This document shows, in pieces, positions 1-9,551 of a stretch of 64,000 nt of DNA. This DNA is from an uncultured Blautia sp. (GTDB lineage: Bacteria > Bacillota > Clostridia > Lachnospirales > Lachnospiraceae). The position numbers and the translations under genes are program-made. Location of the stretch: NCBI GenBank assembly GCA_902476765.1, contig CABSEJ010000001.1, positions 1-64,000 on the forward strand, read 5' to 3'. Every line of letters starts with the position of its first letter. Within the stretch, counting starts at the first letter, position 1. The notes below the pieces were generated by a model, which worked only from the letters and a program-made list of their open reading frames with translations, did not search any database and was not told the DNA's origin.

Positions 1-44
1 CCACTTTGGTCAGTGCTAAGCGTGTGCCACCGGCACACAGCACC

Positions 45-95
45 GCCAAATGGATTTGCAAGCATGTCCGCTTGGTCATTGCTCGCAGGAATAAA
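45..95. repeat. Dispersed hairpin repeat, copy 1
   Basis: This stretch matches 57699-57750 with a few substitutions and one indel. Its centre is an inverted repeat (GCAAGCATGTCCGCTTGG on the right arm), so it would fold into a long stem with a two-base loop. A separate 7-bp hairpin, GTGTGCC-acc-GGCACAC, lies just left at 22-38. Both sit downstream of the MATE gene's stop codon, so a terminator or RNA-end role is possible. Such short palindromic intergenic repeats are usual in clostridial genomes; the family is not one I can name. Confidence 0.7.
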
Positions 96-164
96 AGGCA
101 CTATTTTTTATGGTCATAGGGTATTTCCCATCTGTCAAATGCACCCGGACCAACGGTTCTCTCC

Positions 165-1505
165 TTAAATAGATTTATACCGCCATTTTCCTCTGACATA
201 TCTCACTCCGAAGCAGATGCCCCGGAACAGCCAGTCCACGGCCATAGCTGCCCAGACGCCCAGAACCCCCATGTTCAGATATACTCCCAGAAGAACGCAG
301 AAGCCGATTCGGAATATCCACATGGACACAATGGATAAAAGCATAGTGAATTTCACATCTGCCGCTGCTCTCAGGGTATTGGGAATCAGGAAGGAAAAAG
401 GCCATATGGCAGCCACGCACAGGCAGTAAAAAATCATGATTTGAAACACATAGCCTCTGGCTTCAGCAGACAAATCGTAGGCTCCCACAAGGACAGGAAG
501 AAGCAGCAGCACAACAGCATTTACGCCTATCAGAGAAATATAGGCAGCCTTCATCAGCTTTCTGGTATAATAGGTCACCTGCCCGTAATCTCCCGCTCCT
601 ACGCACTGGGCCGCCACCGTAAGCAGGGCATAGCCTATTGCAAGACCCGGCAGAAGGCAGAAAGTGGAAATACTGTTGCACACAGCATTGGCAGCAATAG
701 AAGCTGTCCCAAAAGCGGCCACAACACGAAGCACTAAAATCTTTCCCAACTGAAACATACTGTTCTCCAGGCCGTTGGGAACCCCAATATAGAGAATCTT
801 CCTGAGCAGTACCCGGTCTGTTTTCAGGGAAATGGGAAGGAGCAGATGAAGTCTTCTGTCCTGCTTACGAAAAGCAATCAAAACCAGCACGCAGGCCAGA
901 GTTCTGGAAATCAGAGTAGGGATAGCAACACCCTCCACACCTCTGTGGAATCCGTAAATCAGAATGGCATTGCCTCCCAGGTTGACTCCGTTCATCAGCA
1001 AGGACGTCTTCATGGCTATGGAAGAATCTCCCATGGCCCTGAAAATAGCTGTGCCTGCATTGTAAAGAGCAATCATAGGAATAGAGCCGAATACAAAAAG
1101 CATATAAACTCTGCAGTTATACATAACATCCGGCTGAATGTCCCCAAACACCAAATCTATGATAAGCTCTCTGCCTCCGTAAGCCAAAAGGGTCACCAAA
1201 AGAGACAATTTCAGGGTAAAGGTAAGCAGTTCATTGGCAGCCTTGCAGGCCATGTCATCTCTTCCCTTACCCAGATACTGACCGGCAACCACCGCACCAC
1301 CTGTGGCTGCGGCAGTAAAAATATTGATTACCAGAAACATTACCGTATCTACCAGGGAAACTCCTGATACCGCCGCTTCCCCTGCACTGGAAGCCATAAC
1401 GGAATCCGCCATTCCCACAAAGGACTGGAGAAACTGGTCTGCTATCAAAGGAAAAATCAGCTTTCTCAGGTCTCTGTTGGAAAAAAGAAGCTTGTTCTCA
1501 TCCAT
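165..1505 (-). CDS. MATE family efflux transporter
   Basis: This is an inner-membrane antiporter of the MATE (multidrug and toxic compound extrusion) family, which exports organic cations or metabolites using a Na+ or H+ gradient. The 446-residue length is normal for the family. Two similar halves of about six hydrophobic segments can be seen, with the MATE-like N-terminus (LIFPLIADQFLQSFVGMADS) and polar glycine-rich turns between helices. It is the last gene of the minus-strand series that starts at the binding protein at 12854 and follows the GH3 gene by 19 bases. The position suggests it may export a product of that pathway, but the substrate cannot be predicted. The ATG is preceded by an AGGTACGCAAG-type weak site. 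Confidence 0.9.
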   Translation of the reverse strand: MDENKLLFSNRDLRKLIFPLIADQFLQSFVGMADSVMASSAGEAAVSGVSLVDTVMFLVINIFTAAATGGAVVAGQYLGKGRDDMACKAANELLTFTLKLSLLVTLLAYGGRELIIDLVFGDIQPDVMYNCRVYMLFVFGSIPMIALYNAGTAIFRAMGDSSIAMKTSLLMNGVNLGGNAILIYGFHRGVEGVAIPTLISRTLACVLVLIAFRKQDRRLHLLLPISLKTDRVLLRKILYIGVPNGLENSMFQLGKILVLRVVAAFGTASIAANAVCNSISTFCLLPGLAIGYALLTVAAQCVGAGDYGQVTYYTRKLMKAAYISLIGVNAVVLLLLPVLVGAYDLSAEARGYVFQIMIFYCLCVAAIWPFSFLIPNTLRAAADVKFTMLLSIVSMWIFRIGFCVLLGVYLNMGVLGVWAAMAVDWLFRGICFGVRYVRGKWRYKSI

Positions 1506-1524
1506 CTTGCGTACCTCTGATTCT

Positions 1525-3675
1525 CTAAAATCTTTCCTTCTCCTGCACTGTCAGGGCCAAAGGCCTCTGTCCGGTAAGGGAAATGCTTCTCTCATCCGGC
1601 TGGCTGGTTCCTGCATAAATCACAGTCTTTGTATTATCCCACTTTCGTTCCCCGCTCTGGTCCACTACCTGGAAGCACTGGGTTTTCACCTCTAAGGTCA
1701 GCTCTCTTTCCTCCCCGGCTGTCAGATAAACCTTCCGGAACTGAACCAGGCTGTAGTTGGGAACAGCCAAAGGACTTCCAATGAGCTTCACATAGATTTC
1801 CACTGTCTCCCAGCAGTCCCAGGAGGAAGTATTTTTCACTTTAACCTTTACCTGAACCTTTTCTTTTTTGTCCCAATCTCCGGTTTCCACCCAAAGGTCC
1901 CGGTAAGAAAAGCTTCCATAACTAAGGCCATAGCCAAAAGGATACAGAGCCTCTCCTTCCATGAAACGATATGTCCTGTTTTCCATGCTGTAATTTTCAA
2001 AATCCGGAAGCTTCTGTGTAGGTGCATAGAAGGTAACCGGAAGCTTTCCTGATGGAACTGTTTTGCCAAACAGCAGGTTAGCGGCTGCTATACCTCCCAT
2101 CTGTCCCGGATACCAGGTCTGCAAAATGGCATTTCCCTTTTCCCCGGCATAAGACAAATTCATAGCGCTTCCCGTACTGATAAGGAAAATAACAGGTTTT
2201 CCCACAGCGCACACTGCCTCCATAAGGTGTTTCTGACTGTCCGGAAACTCCAGGTCCTTTTTATCAGCTCCGGCATAGCTGTTATTGGCATCTCCCTCTT
2301 CTCCCTCCAGCCTGGCATCCAGGCCAAGACACAGGAACACTACATCGCTTCTCCGGGCCATGGAAACCGCCTCAGATATCCGGTCATCTCCTTCAGCCAG
2401 AGCCTCTACATTCTCCCGGTACAAATGGCATCCCTCAGAATAGAAAATTCTCACCTGGTCTCCCAGTTCTTGGCGAAGCCCCTCCAGTATAGTATACTGC
2501 TCTGTGGCTGTGCCGTTGTAATTTCCTTTTAGGATTTCCCGGCTGTCTGCATTAGGTCCGATTACAGCTACGGTTTTCAGCTTTTCTTTTTTCAGCGGCA
2601 GAATACCGTCATTTTTCAGGAGAACCATAGATTCCTCTGCAGCCTTTAAAGCAGCCTCATGATGTTCCCGGCTGTCATTGGCCTCATAGGGAATCTCATC
2701 GTATTCTGTGGAGGTGTCAAACATTCCCAGGCGCATTCTGGTCATCATGACATGGGTAACAGCCCGGTCAATTTCTTCTTCTGTCACAAGTCCTTCTTCA
2801 TAGGCCTGCAGTACATGGAGATAAACCGCCCCGCAGTTTAAATCACAGCCGCTTTTGATGGCCAGGGCCGCCGACTGGGCCGGGGTTTTGGTAATCATAT
2901 GGTTCATATGAAAATCCTTGATAGCCCCGCAGTCTGACACATAGTAGCCGTCAAAGCCCCATTTTTCTCTCAGAATTTCCTGAATCAAATGGTAGCTTCC
3001 ACAGGCGGCTTCCCCGTTTAAACGGTTGTATCCGCCCATGGCACCCTCCACTTTAGCGTCCTTCACACAGGCTTCAAATGCCGGAAAGTAGCTTTCCGCC
3101 AAATCCTTTTCACTGACCACACTGTTGAAGGAATGGCGTCCCTTTTCCGGGCCTGAATGGGCGGCAAAATGTTTTACACAGGCTGCGGACTTTAATCTTT
3201 TCCCTTCTCCCTGAAGACCCTTGATATAAGCCACACCCATCCTTGATGTAAGATAGGGGTCCTCCCCGTAGGTTTCATGTCCCCTTCCCCAGCGAGGGTC
3301 CCGAAACAAGTTGATATTTGGAGACCAAAAGGTAATTCCCTTATACAGACCTCTGTCTCCCTGTCTTTGCTGTTCATTATATTTTGCTCTTCCCTCTGTG
3401 GCCGTCATATCTCCCATTTCCTCCAAAAACTCATCGTGAAAGGAGGCCGCCAAGCCGATTGGCTGGGGAAAAACCGTGGCTGCTCCGGCCCTGGCCACCC
3501 CATGCAGAGCCTCGTTCCACCAATTGTAAAAAGGAATCCCCAGACGTTTGATAGCCGGTGCATTGTAGCGAAGCTGGGAGGCTTTTTCCTCCAGTGTCAT
3601 CCTGGATACTAAATCCTTTACACGCTCCTCATCCTTTAAGCTCTCATCTAAATATGCCGCTTTCTCTCTATCCAT
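1525..3675 (-). CDS. GH3 glycosidase (beta-xylosidase/beta-glucosidase type)
   Basis: A retaining exo-acting glycoside hydrolase family 3 enzyme of 716 residues. The N-terminal TIM barrel carries NWWNEALHGVAR (residues 51-62), the SPNINLFRDPRWGRGHETYG substrate-binding stretch (118-137) and the nucleophile Asp248 in YVSDCGAI. A C-terminal alpha/beta sandwich and a fibronectin-III-like domain (from about 600) follow. The NWWNEALHG signature is typical of the xylosidase/arabinofuranosidase/glucosidase branch and not of NagZ hexosaminidases. There is no signal peptide, so it acts in the cytoplasm on imported oligosaccharide. A GGGGTGG ribosome site precedes the ATG. It lies downstream of ridA (116-base gap) in the glycan operon. 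The sugar specificity is not determinable here. Confidence 0.92.
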   Translation of the reverse strand: MDREKAAYLDESLKDEERVKDLVSRMTLEEKASQLRYNAPAIKRLGIPFYNWWNEALHGVARAGAATVFPQPIGLAASFHDEFLEEMGDMTATEGRAKYNEQQRQGDRGLYKGITFWSPNINLFRDPRWGRGHETYGEDPYLTSRMGVAYIKGLQGEGKRLKSAACVKHFAAHSGPEKGRHSFNSVVSEKDLAESYFPAFEACVKDAKVEGAMGGYNRLNGEAACGSYHLIQEILREKWGFDGYYVSDCGAIKDFHMNHMITKTPAQSAALAIKSGCDLNCGAVYLHVLQAYEEGLVTEEEIDRAVTHVMMTRMRLGMFDTSTEYDEIPYEANDSREHHEAALKAAEESMVLLKNDGILPLKKEKLKTVAVIGPNADSREILKGNYNGTATEQYTILEGLRQELGDQVRIFYSEGCHLYRENVEALAEGDDRISEAVSMARRSDVVFLCLGLDARLEGEEGDANNSYAGADKKDLEFPDSQKHLMEAVCAVGKPVIFLISTGSAMNLSYAGEKGNAILQTWYPGQMGGIAAANLLFGKTVPSGKLPVTFYAPTQKLPDFENYSMENRTYRFMEGEALYPFGYGLSYGSFSYRDLWVETGDWDKKEKVQVKVKVKNTSSWDCWETVEIYVKLIGSPLAVPNYSLVQFRKVYLTAGEERELTLEVKTQCFQVVDQSGERKWDNTKTVIYAGTSQPDERSISLTGQRPLALTVQEKERF

Positions 3676-3791
3676 ATTTCCACCCCGTTATGTTTCACAT
3701 TATGTGCAGTTCCATTCCGTCTTTGCTCTGTCTGCCGCTCTTGGCTGTCTGTTTTCTGCATTTACACCCTCATCCCAAATATCTGTCCTGT

Positions 3792-4256
3792 TTACTCTTC
3801 CTTTAACTCAAAAATCGCCTCTGTTTCCACAGGAATATTCCCTGGCAGAACGTTTACTCCGATAGCAGAACGGCTGGGAGCATTTTCTGCTCCGAACAAA
3901 TCCACAAGAAGCTGAGAGCCTCCGTTGGCCACAAAGGGCTGACAGTCAAAGCTGTCTTCGCTGGCTACAAAGGTAAGGATTTTCACCGGCTGCTTCACTT
4001 TGTTCAAATCTCCGATTTCTGCCTCCAGCACTGCCAAAACATTGAGCATTGCGTTTCTGGAATATTCCACACCCTCTTCTTTGGTGAATTCTTTTCCCAG
4101 TTTTCCCCATACCGGAGCATCTATCACAGGGCCGCAGCCGGAAATATACACCAGATTCTTACCGAAACGCTTTGCAGGGCTGTAAATCCCTCCCTTTGCA
4201 GGTGCCTTTGGAAGTGTAATATTTAATTCTTTCATTGTTTCATATACATTTTTCAT
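3792..4256 (-). CDS. ridA: RidA/YjgF family enamine/imine deaminase
   Basis: A small protein (154 residues) of the RidA/YER057c/UK114 family, which hydrolyses reactive 2-aminoacrylate-type enamines released by PLP enzymes. The conserved SRSAIGV stretch holds the arginine that binds the substrate carboxylate, and the C-terminal VETEAIFEL is typical. It is about 25 residues longer than the classical RidA and belongs to the longer YjgF-like subgroup. It sits 14 bases after the N-acyl-D-amino-acid deacylase and close to a D-serine-dehydratase/D-threonine-aldolase-like gene. That fits a role in clearing enamines made from D-amino acids. An AAGGAG site lies 10 bases before the ATG. Confidence 0.9.
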   Translation of the reverse strand: MKNVYETMKELNITLPKAPAKGGIYSPAKRFGKNLVYISGCGPVIDAPVWGKLGKEFTKEEGVEYSRNAMLNVLAVLEAEIGDLNKVKQPVKILTFVASEDSFDCQPFVANGGSQLLVDLFGAENAPSRSAIGVNVLPGNIPVETEAIFELKEE

Positions 4257-4270
4257 TTTTCTCAGTCTCC

Positions 4271-5878
4271 TTATTTTCTTAATAATTCAGCAGAATAGCC
4301 GGTCAGCTTTTGTCCGTCCTTCCAGGCCGGATGCCCGTCCACGAACACCCATGACAGACCGGTACAAAGTTTTTTGGAATCCTCATACACCGCATGGTCC
4401 TTCAGTTCCTCCGGTGCAAAAATATTTAAGTCTGCCTTAAAGCCTTCCCTTATCAGGCCTCTGTCTTTCAGGCCAAGTCTTGCTGCAGGCATGGCCGTCA
4501 TTTTTCTTACCGCTTCTTCCAGGGTGAAAATTTTCCTCTGGATTACATATTCCTGGGTAAAATGAGGGAAGGAACCGTACAGTCTTGGATGAGGACAGTC
4601 GCTGACCCCATATAAGCCGTCAGAAATCAACATGGAATAGGGCAGCTTTGCTACAGTATCCACATCCTCCCGGTCCATGCTGAGAAGGATGATTCCTACC
4701 TTTCCTTCTTCCTGGGCCAGAAGCCGGGCCATGAAATATGCCGGCTCCTCAAAGCCTTCCATTCTGGCTGCGCTGGCAAAATCCAGTCCCACCAGCCTGC
4801 GGTTATTTTCTTTTGTCACAGAGCTGATTTTAATCCGCTGCCAGCCGATGGCTGTAACCATGTTATCCCAGCCCGGATGCTCCCTGTACAAAGAGTCCTT
4901 CAGAGCCTCTCTTCCCTGAGCCATCTCCATTTTCCGGAAGGTCCGGCTTAAATCCTCCTCCATAACATCCGGCGGAATCAGACTCAGCAGCGTAGTAGAA
5001 CCGCCGCAGTAAGGGTAAAAGTCAACGGTTACGTCCTGTCCCTTTGCCCTGGCCTCTTCTATAAGCTCTATGGCCTGATGTATTTTTTTGCCCCAGTTCC
5101 GGATACCGGTGGCTTTAAAGTGGCTGATATTCAGAGGCAGTCCTGCTTCCCTGCATATCCCGATGATTTCTGCCACAGAGGAAACCAGATTATCTCCTTC
5201 TCCCCGGATATGGCAGGCCAGAGGCCTTCCGTAGGGTGCCGCCGCCTTTAACAGCTCCACCATCTCCTCCCTGGAGGAATAACACTCCGGCTGATACATG
5301 ATACCGGAGGAAACACCTATACATCCGGCCTCTAAAGCCTCTTTCAGCCAGGCCTTTGCCAGCTCCATCTCTCCGGCAGTAAAGGGCTTCTTCCCGTATC
5401 CCTTGATTGCCGCTTTTAAAGCTCCCACTCCCTGGTAACATCCCACATGGAGGGGCATAGGTCTTTGGGCCAAAAGCTCCATATAGGCCTTATAATTTGC
5501 CACCCACATATCCTTGGGCGCCACTCCCAGACAGGGCTCCACAAAACCGGCGACTTCATCCTTATGCTCTGGGGTACAGGGAAAGATTCCCAGACCGCAG
5601 TTGCCGCCTACAATACTGGTCAGACCCTGGGCCAGCTCCAGATTCCCAAAATCCTCGTCATACAGAGCAGCTAAATCGCAATGCCTGTGAGTATCTATAA
5701 ATCCCGGCGTCACGGTTTTTCCTCCGGCATCTATCCGCACTGCCTCTATTTCCTGTCCGAATTTTCTGTCCTTTCCCGACAAAGCTTTGATGCGGCCCTC
5801 CTCTATGAGGATATCGCTTTTGTAGGCTTTTTCTCCGGAACCGTCGCATATCTGGCCGTTTTCAATGATATATCGCAT
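4271..5878 (-). CDS. N-acyl-D-amino-acid deacylase (D-aminoacylase) family
   Basis: An amidohydrolase-superfamily enzyme of 535 residues expected to release free D-amino acids from N-acyl-D-amino acids in the cytoplasm. The metal-binding DTHRH motif follows GFI in an N-terminal beta-sandwich/TIM-barrel arrangement. Further family marks are HIRGEGDN, SHFKATGIRNWGKK and a C-terminal TAMPAARLGLKDRG. It lies 15 bases after the PLP-enzyme gene and 14 bases before ridA, so the three probably work in sequence: deacylate, convert the D-amino acid, then detoxify the enamine. The GGAGGTAAAGT leader sets the start. A dihydropyrimidinase-like role is less likely given the HIRGEGDN block. Confidence 0.88.
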   Translation of the reverse strand: MRYIIENGQICDGSGEKAYKSDILIEEGRIKALSGKDRKFGQEIEAVRIDAGGKTVTPGFIDTHRHCDLAALYDEDFGNLELAQGLTSIVGGNCGLGIFPCTPEHKDEVAGFVEPCLGVAPKDMWVANYKAYMELLAQRPMPLHVGCYQGVGALKAAIKGYGKKPFTAGEMELAKAWLKEALEAGCIGVSSGIMYQPECYSSREEMVELLKAAAPYGRPLACHIRGEGDNLVSSVAEIIGICREAGLPLNISHFKATGIRNWGKKIHQAIELIEEARAKGQDVTVDFYPYCGGSTTLLSLIPPDVMEEDLSRTFRKMEMAQGREALKDSLYREHPGWDNMVTAIGWQRIKISSVTKENNRRLVGLDFASAARMEGFEEPAYFMARLLAQEEGKVGIILLSMDREDVDTVAKLPYSMLISDGLYGVSDCPHPRLYGSFPHFTQEYVIQRKIFTLEEAVRKMTAMPAARLGLKDRGLIREGFKADLNIFAPEELKDHAVYEDSKKLCTGLSWVFVDGHPAWKDGQKLTGYSAELLRK

Positions 5879-5893
5879 ACTTTACCTCCGGCA

Positions 5894-7021
5894 TTACACC
5901 AGCATTCCTCTGGCTTTGACTGTCTCTTTTTCCAGACAGTCTCCATAATCTATATACACTGTGTTCTGCATGTTAATGGCCGTGCACACATGAATGGGGA
6001 CCAGCACAACCTTATCCCCTACTTTTAATCCCGTATCTCCTTTTTTACTGGTAAGAATTCCATGCTCTTCATTCATTCTCCGAAGCTGCAGGTCTTCATT
6101 CCCTTCCACCAGGGCATAGCCCGGATAATAATAGGGTTCTGTATCCAGCAGAATATCCATGGGAAAGGTCTTGGTGCCTCCGTCAATCACTGCATATTCC
6201 TTACAGGGGGTACTGACCACTGTGGCATAATACCGGACCGCAATATCTTCAAAGACTGCAGCGCCTTCCTTACAGAGCATATAATCCTTGAAAATATAGG
6301 TTCCTGGACGGATTTCCGTCACCTTTCCGGTTTTGGCCACCTCCAGTCCTGTAGGAGTAGAACCGGCGCTGACCTCCTCTATGGAGACTCCCGCCTCCCT
6401 GATAGATTCTGCCAGTTCTTCCATCAGCTTTCCTTCCTCTTCTGCTGCTATGACCTTGTCCTGGGTGGGCTCATCCTGATATACCAGACTTTTAAAGGTA
6501 TAAATTCCCGTCAGCTTCAGATTGGAAAGTCCGGCCAGCTCTTTGGCCAGCTCCACCGCCTTTTCCCTTACAACTCCGGTCCGTTTAGCCCCAGTGTCTA
6601 CTTCCATCCTGACTTCCAGGCAGATTCCTGCTTCTTTGGCCGCCTGGGTGCCTGTATTCATAGCGACAGCTACATCAGCCATACTGTCCACAGCCAGAAT
6701 CAGCCGTTTCAGTTTCTTATGAAGAGAAATAGCCCTCTTGATTTTAGGCGCCCCCACAAGAGGATAGGCAATAAAAATATCTTCTATTCCCCCCTCCATC
6801 ATCACTTCTGCCTCAGACACCTTGGCACAGGTGATTCCCCAAGCCCCTGCCTGAATCTGCATTCTGGCAAACAGCGGCATCTTATGTGTCTTGATATGAG
6901 GCCTTAATTTACAGCCATACTTGGAAGTCTCCTCCTGGGTTTCTCTGATGTTTTTTTTCGTCTTCTCCATGTCAATGACAATACACGGAGTCTCTAAGTT
7001 TTCTATCCATTCTTTCTTCAT
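5894..7021 (-). CDS. D-threonine aldolase / D-serine dehydratase-like PLP enzyme
   Basis: A fold-type III PLP enzyme of 375 residues, with an alanine-racemase-like N-terminal barrel and a D-serine-dehydratase-like C-terminal domain. RPHIKTHK (residues 40-47) carries the PLP lysine, likely Lys44. The C-terminal PIHVCTAIN supplies the His and Cys that bind the catalytic zinc or manganese in this family. Members cleave D-threonine or other D-beta-hydroxy-amino acids, or dehydrate D-serine; which reaction applies here cannot be told. It sits directly before the D-aminoacylase gene and 39 bases after the beta-mannosidase, an unusual mixture of D-amino-acid and glycan genes. Confidence 0.88.
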   Translation of the reverse strand: MKKEWIENLETPCIVIDMEKTKKNIRETQEETSKYGCKLRPHIKTHKMPLFARMQIQAGAWGITCAKVSEAEVMMEGGIEDIFIAYPLVGAPKIKRAISLHKKLKRLILAVDSMADVAVAMNTGTQAAKEAGICLEVRMEVDTGAKRTGVVREKAVELAKELAGLSNLKLTGIYTFKSLVYQDEPTQDKVIAAEEEGKLMEELAESIREAGVSIEEVSAGSTPTGLEVAKTGKVTEIRPGTYIFKDYMLCKEGAAVFEDIAVRYYATVVSTPCKEYAVIDGGTKTFPMDILLDTEPYYYPGYALVEGNEDLQLRRMNEEHGILTSKKGDTGLKVGDKVVLVPIHVCTAINMQNTVYIDYGDCLEKETVKARGMLV

Positions 7022-7060
7022 TTCATCACCTCACGCACCAGTACAGCGGATACTGAACAA

Positions 7061-9538
7061 CTAGTAGCTTTCCGCCACGCTTTTCAGCCGAAGCTGTTCC
7101 TCTATGTCTCTGCAGGCAAAGCCCTGTGGCAGAGCTGATTTCTCTACAGAAACCAGGATACCTTCCGGGTCTGTTATGTCAAAGTAATTATCGCTGAACA
7201 CACAATCCGCCTCTTTCAGATACAGCTCCACATAATTAGCAAAACTATGGGCCTTGACCCTAATCAGGAACCTATCTTCCTTCTCCTCCACCAGGGTCTC
7301 GTATTCCGGAACCCGGTACTTAAAATATTTGGGTTTTACAAACATGGTAATGCCTGTACTGACACACTCTCCGTTTCGGAAAAGCCGGTATCTGGCAAAT
7401 ACCTTTCTTTTCTGTTCTTCTCCCTCTATCCACGGAGAAAAGTCTGTCTCCAGTACCGGTTTTGTCTCAAAGGCCCCGGAGTTTACCTCTATAACCTCCT
7501 GGTGAAGCACCTGGAAGTCTCTGTCTATAAGCGCCACCTCCAATGTGCCTTCTTTAGGCTCAAAAGATTCATTGTGGATATAATAGGTTATTTTTGTACT
7601 AAGTTCTTCCTCCTCGCAGGCACTGGCCATATATCTGGAGTAAAATCTTTTGGCCCCGTAGTGAAGAGCCTTCCACCGGCCGTAATAATCAATACTGGCC
7701 CAGGACGCCACCGGCCAGCAGTCATTGAGCTGCCAGTACAGAGACCCCATACACCTGCCCCAGTTTCTTCTCCAATGCTCCACTCCGTACTGAATAGCCT
7801 TTAACTGGAGAATCTGTGAAATATAGGCAATACTTTCCATATCCTTGGGATATTTGTAATACCCTGAAATATAGGAAAAAATCTTGGTATTGGCCTGTCC
7901 GTTCTTTTGATGGGATTCCATAACCTCGCTGAATATATTCTGGTCTTCTCTGCTGCAGAAGCTGTCTATGGTCTTCTTATGAGGAAAGGATTGGAATCCA
8001 TACTCAGAACAGAACCGGAAATAATAATTTCTGTATTCTGTAAAAGGTTTATTGGAATGCCATACATCCCAGTAGTGATTGTCTCCTCTCTGCCAGTCAT
8101 TGGGATTGTCAAAGGAGCCCCCGGAAGAAGGGGATGACAGCCAGTAAAAGGTCTGGTCATCATATTTTCTGGTTTCTCTTGGAAGCAGCATTTCAAAAAT
8201 CTTAATATAATCCGCCTTATATCTGGGATGATGGCCTTTCAGCCTTCCTCCTCCGTCCCACAGCCATTCCATTTCATTATTGCCGCACCAGAGGGCCAGG
8301 CAGGCATGGTGTCTTAACCGCTTCACATTATCTCTGGTCTCTGCCAGAATATTCTCTTCAAACTCCTGGTCCAGAACATAAACATTGCAGGCATACATCA
8401 AATCCTGCCATACCAGGATTCCGTACCTGTCGCAGGCTTCATACAGATAATCTTCCGGATAATAACCGCCGCCCCAGATACGAATACAGTTAAAGTCAGC
8501 TGCCGCACAGTCCTGTATCAGCTTTATACTTCTTTCTTCGGAAAGCCGGGAGAGAATATTGTCCTCCGGAATATAATTGGCTCCCATGGCAAATATTTTC
8601 TGTCCGTTTACCACAAAAGCAAACTCATTGCCCCAGGCATCCTTTTCCGTGCTTACGGTAATGGTCCGCAGGCCTATGGTATATTCCTTTTCATCCAGAA
8701 TTCTTTCGTTCCCGGAAAGCTTTACCTTCACCTGATATAAAGGCTGCTCACCATATCCGTTGGGCCACCAAAGTCGGGGATTTGGTATGGAAATTTCTAT
8801 CTTTCCTTTATCCCGTGATTTTTCCTTTTGGGTAAAAATCCGGCCTTCCGGCTCCAGAATTTCCACCTCTATACAGGCTTCTCCATCCCCATAAAGCTTC
8901 CTTTCATACTGAAGCTCCACCTTCACCTGTCCCTGGCTGTGATACTGACGGATATATACATCCTCCAGTTTTCCCTCCTGACAGTATTCCAGATAAACAT
9001 CCCGGAAAATTCCCATATCCGGAAGCTGAGGTCCCCAATCCCAGCCAAACATATAGTGGGCTTTTCTCAGAAAGCCGTTTCCCGGCATAGAACCGGTAGA
9101 ACAATAAGTAATATCGCTGTTCCTGTCCGCCTCCTCAATATATACAATGGGAGAATGGAGATACACGGTGAGACGGTTTTCCTCTTTTAAAAAGGGCTTC
9201 ACGTCAAAGCGCCAGGTACGGTGCATGTCCTTCACCTTGCCCAAAAGATGACCATTTAAATATACTTCGCCTATAGTATCTATGCCTTCAAATACCAGGG
9301 TCAGTTCTCTGGCTTCCAGAAGCTTGGGAGTCAGAGAAAAATCTCTGGAATATTGGAAATCCCTGCGGAAAATTTCCCGTACCTGATATTCGTTGGTTCC
9401 CCAGTAGGGGTCCTCAGTCTTATGCTCTTTCAGCATACAGGCAAGCACGCTTCCCGGAACAGAAGCTTCATATATTACCTCTGTACCAGGGCTGCTAAGC
9501 TGCCATATTCCGTTAAGGTTTAACCTGTTTTTTGTCAT
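7061..9538 (-). CDS. GH2 beta-mannosidase
   Basis: A retaining beta-mannosidase of glycoside hydrolase family 2 (825 residues) that removes terminal beta-linked mannose, as in the Man-beta-1,4-GlcNAc core of N-glycans or in mannan oligosaccharides. The order is a sugar-binding beta-sandwich (about 1-190), immunoglobulin-like domain, TIM barrel and C-terminal domains. Counted from the ATG three codons upstream (9547), the acid/base is Glu425 in CGNNEMEW and the nucleophile Glu514 in CSEYGFQS. I prefer the ATG at 9538 because AGAGGG lies 9 bases before it, whereas it touches the upstream ATG. No signal peptide is present. It is 13 bases after the permease gene. Confidence 0.93.
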   Translation of the reverse strand: MTKNRLNLNGIWQLSSPGTEVIYEASVPGSVLACMLKEHKTEDPYWGTNEYQVREIFRRDFQYSRDFSLTPKLLEARELTLVFEGIDTIGEVYLNGHLLGKVKDMHRTWRFDVKPFLKEENRLTVYLHSPIVYIEEADRNSDITYCSTGSMPGNGFLRKAHYMFGWDWGPQLPDMGIFRDVYLEYCQEGKLEDVYIRQYHSQGQVKVELQYERKLYGDGEACIEVEILEPEGRIFTQKEKSRDKGKIEISIPNPRLWWPNGYGEQPLYQVKVKLSGNERILDEKEYTIGLRTITVSTEKDAWGNEFAFVVNGQKIFAMGANYIPEDNILSRLSEERSIKLIQDCAAADFNCIRIWGGGYYPEDYLYEACDRYGILVWQDLMYACNVYVLDQEFEENILAETRDNVKRLRHHACLALWCGNNEMEWLWDGGGRLKGHHPRYKADYIKIFEMLLPRETRKYDDQTFYWLSSPSSGGSFDNPNDWQRGDNHYWDVWHSNKPFTEYRNYYFRFCSEYGFQSFPHKKTIDSFCSREDQNIFSEVMESHQKNGQANTKIFSYISGYYKYPKDMESIAYISQILQLKAIQYGVEHWRRNWGRCMGSLYWQLNDCWPVASWASIDYYGRWKALHYGAKRFYSRYMASACEEEELSTKITYYIHNESFEPKEGTLEVALIDRDFQVLHQEVIEVNSGAFETKPVLETDFSPWIEGEEQKRKVFARYRLFRNGECVSTGITMFVKPKYFKYRVPEYETLVEEKEDRFLIRVKAHSFANYVELYLKEADCVFSDNYFDITDPEGILVSVEKSALPQGFACRDIEEQLRLKSVAESY

Positions 9539-9551
9539 ATTCTTCATCCCT

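Noticed and set aside
846..1367. 173-residue open frame on the plus strand
   Set aside because: It lies wholly opposite the MATE gene, lacks a ribosome site and its composition is that of a shadow frame.
1525..3675. NagZ-type hexosaminidase for the GH3 gene
   Set aside because: The NWWNEALHG and RDPRWGRGHETYG blocks fit xylosidase/glucosidase members and not the short NagZ form.
6062..6907. 281-residue open frame on the plus strand
   Set aside because: It is antisense to the PLP-enzyme gene, which has clear family motifs, and has no recognisable domain.
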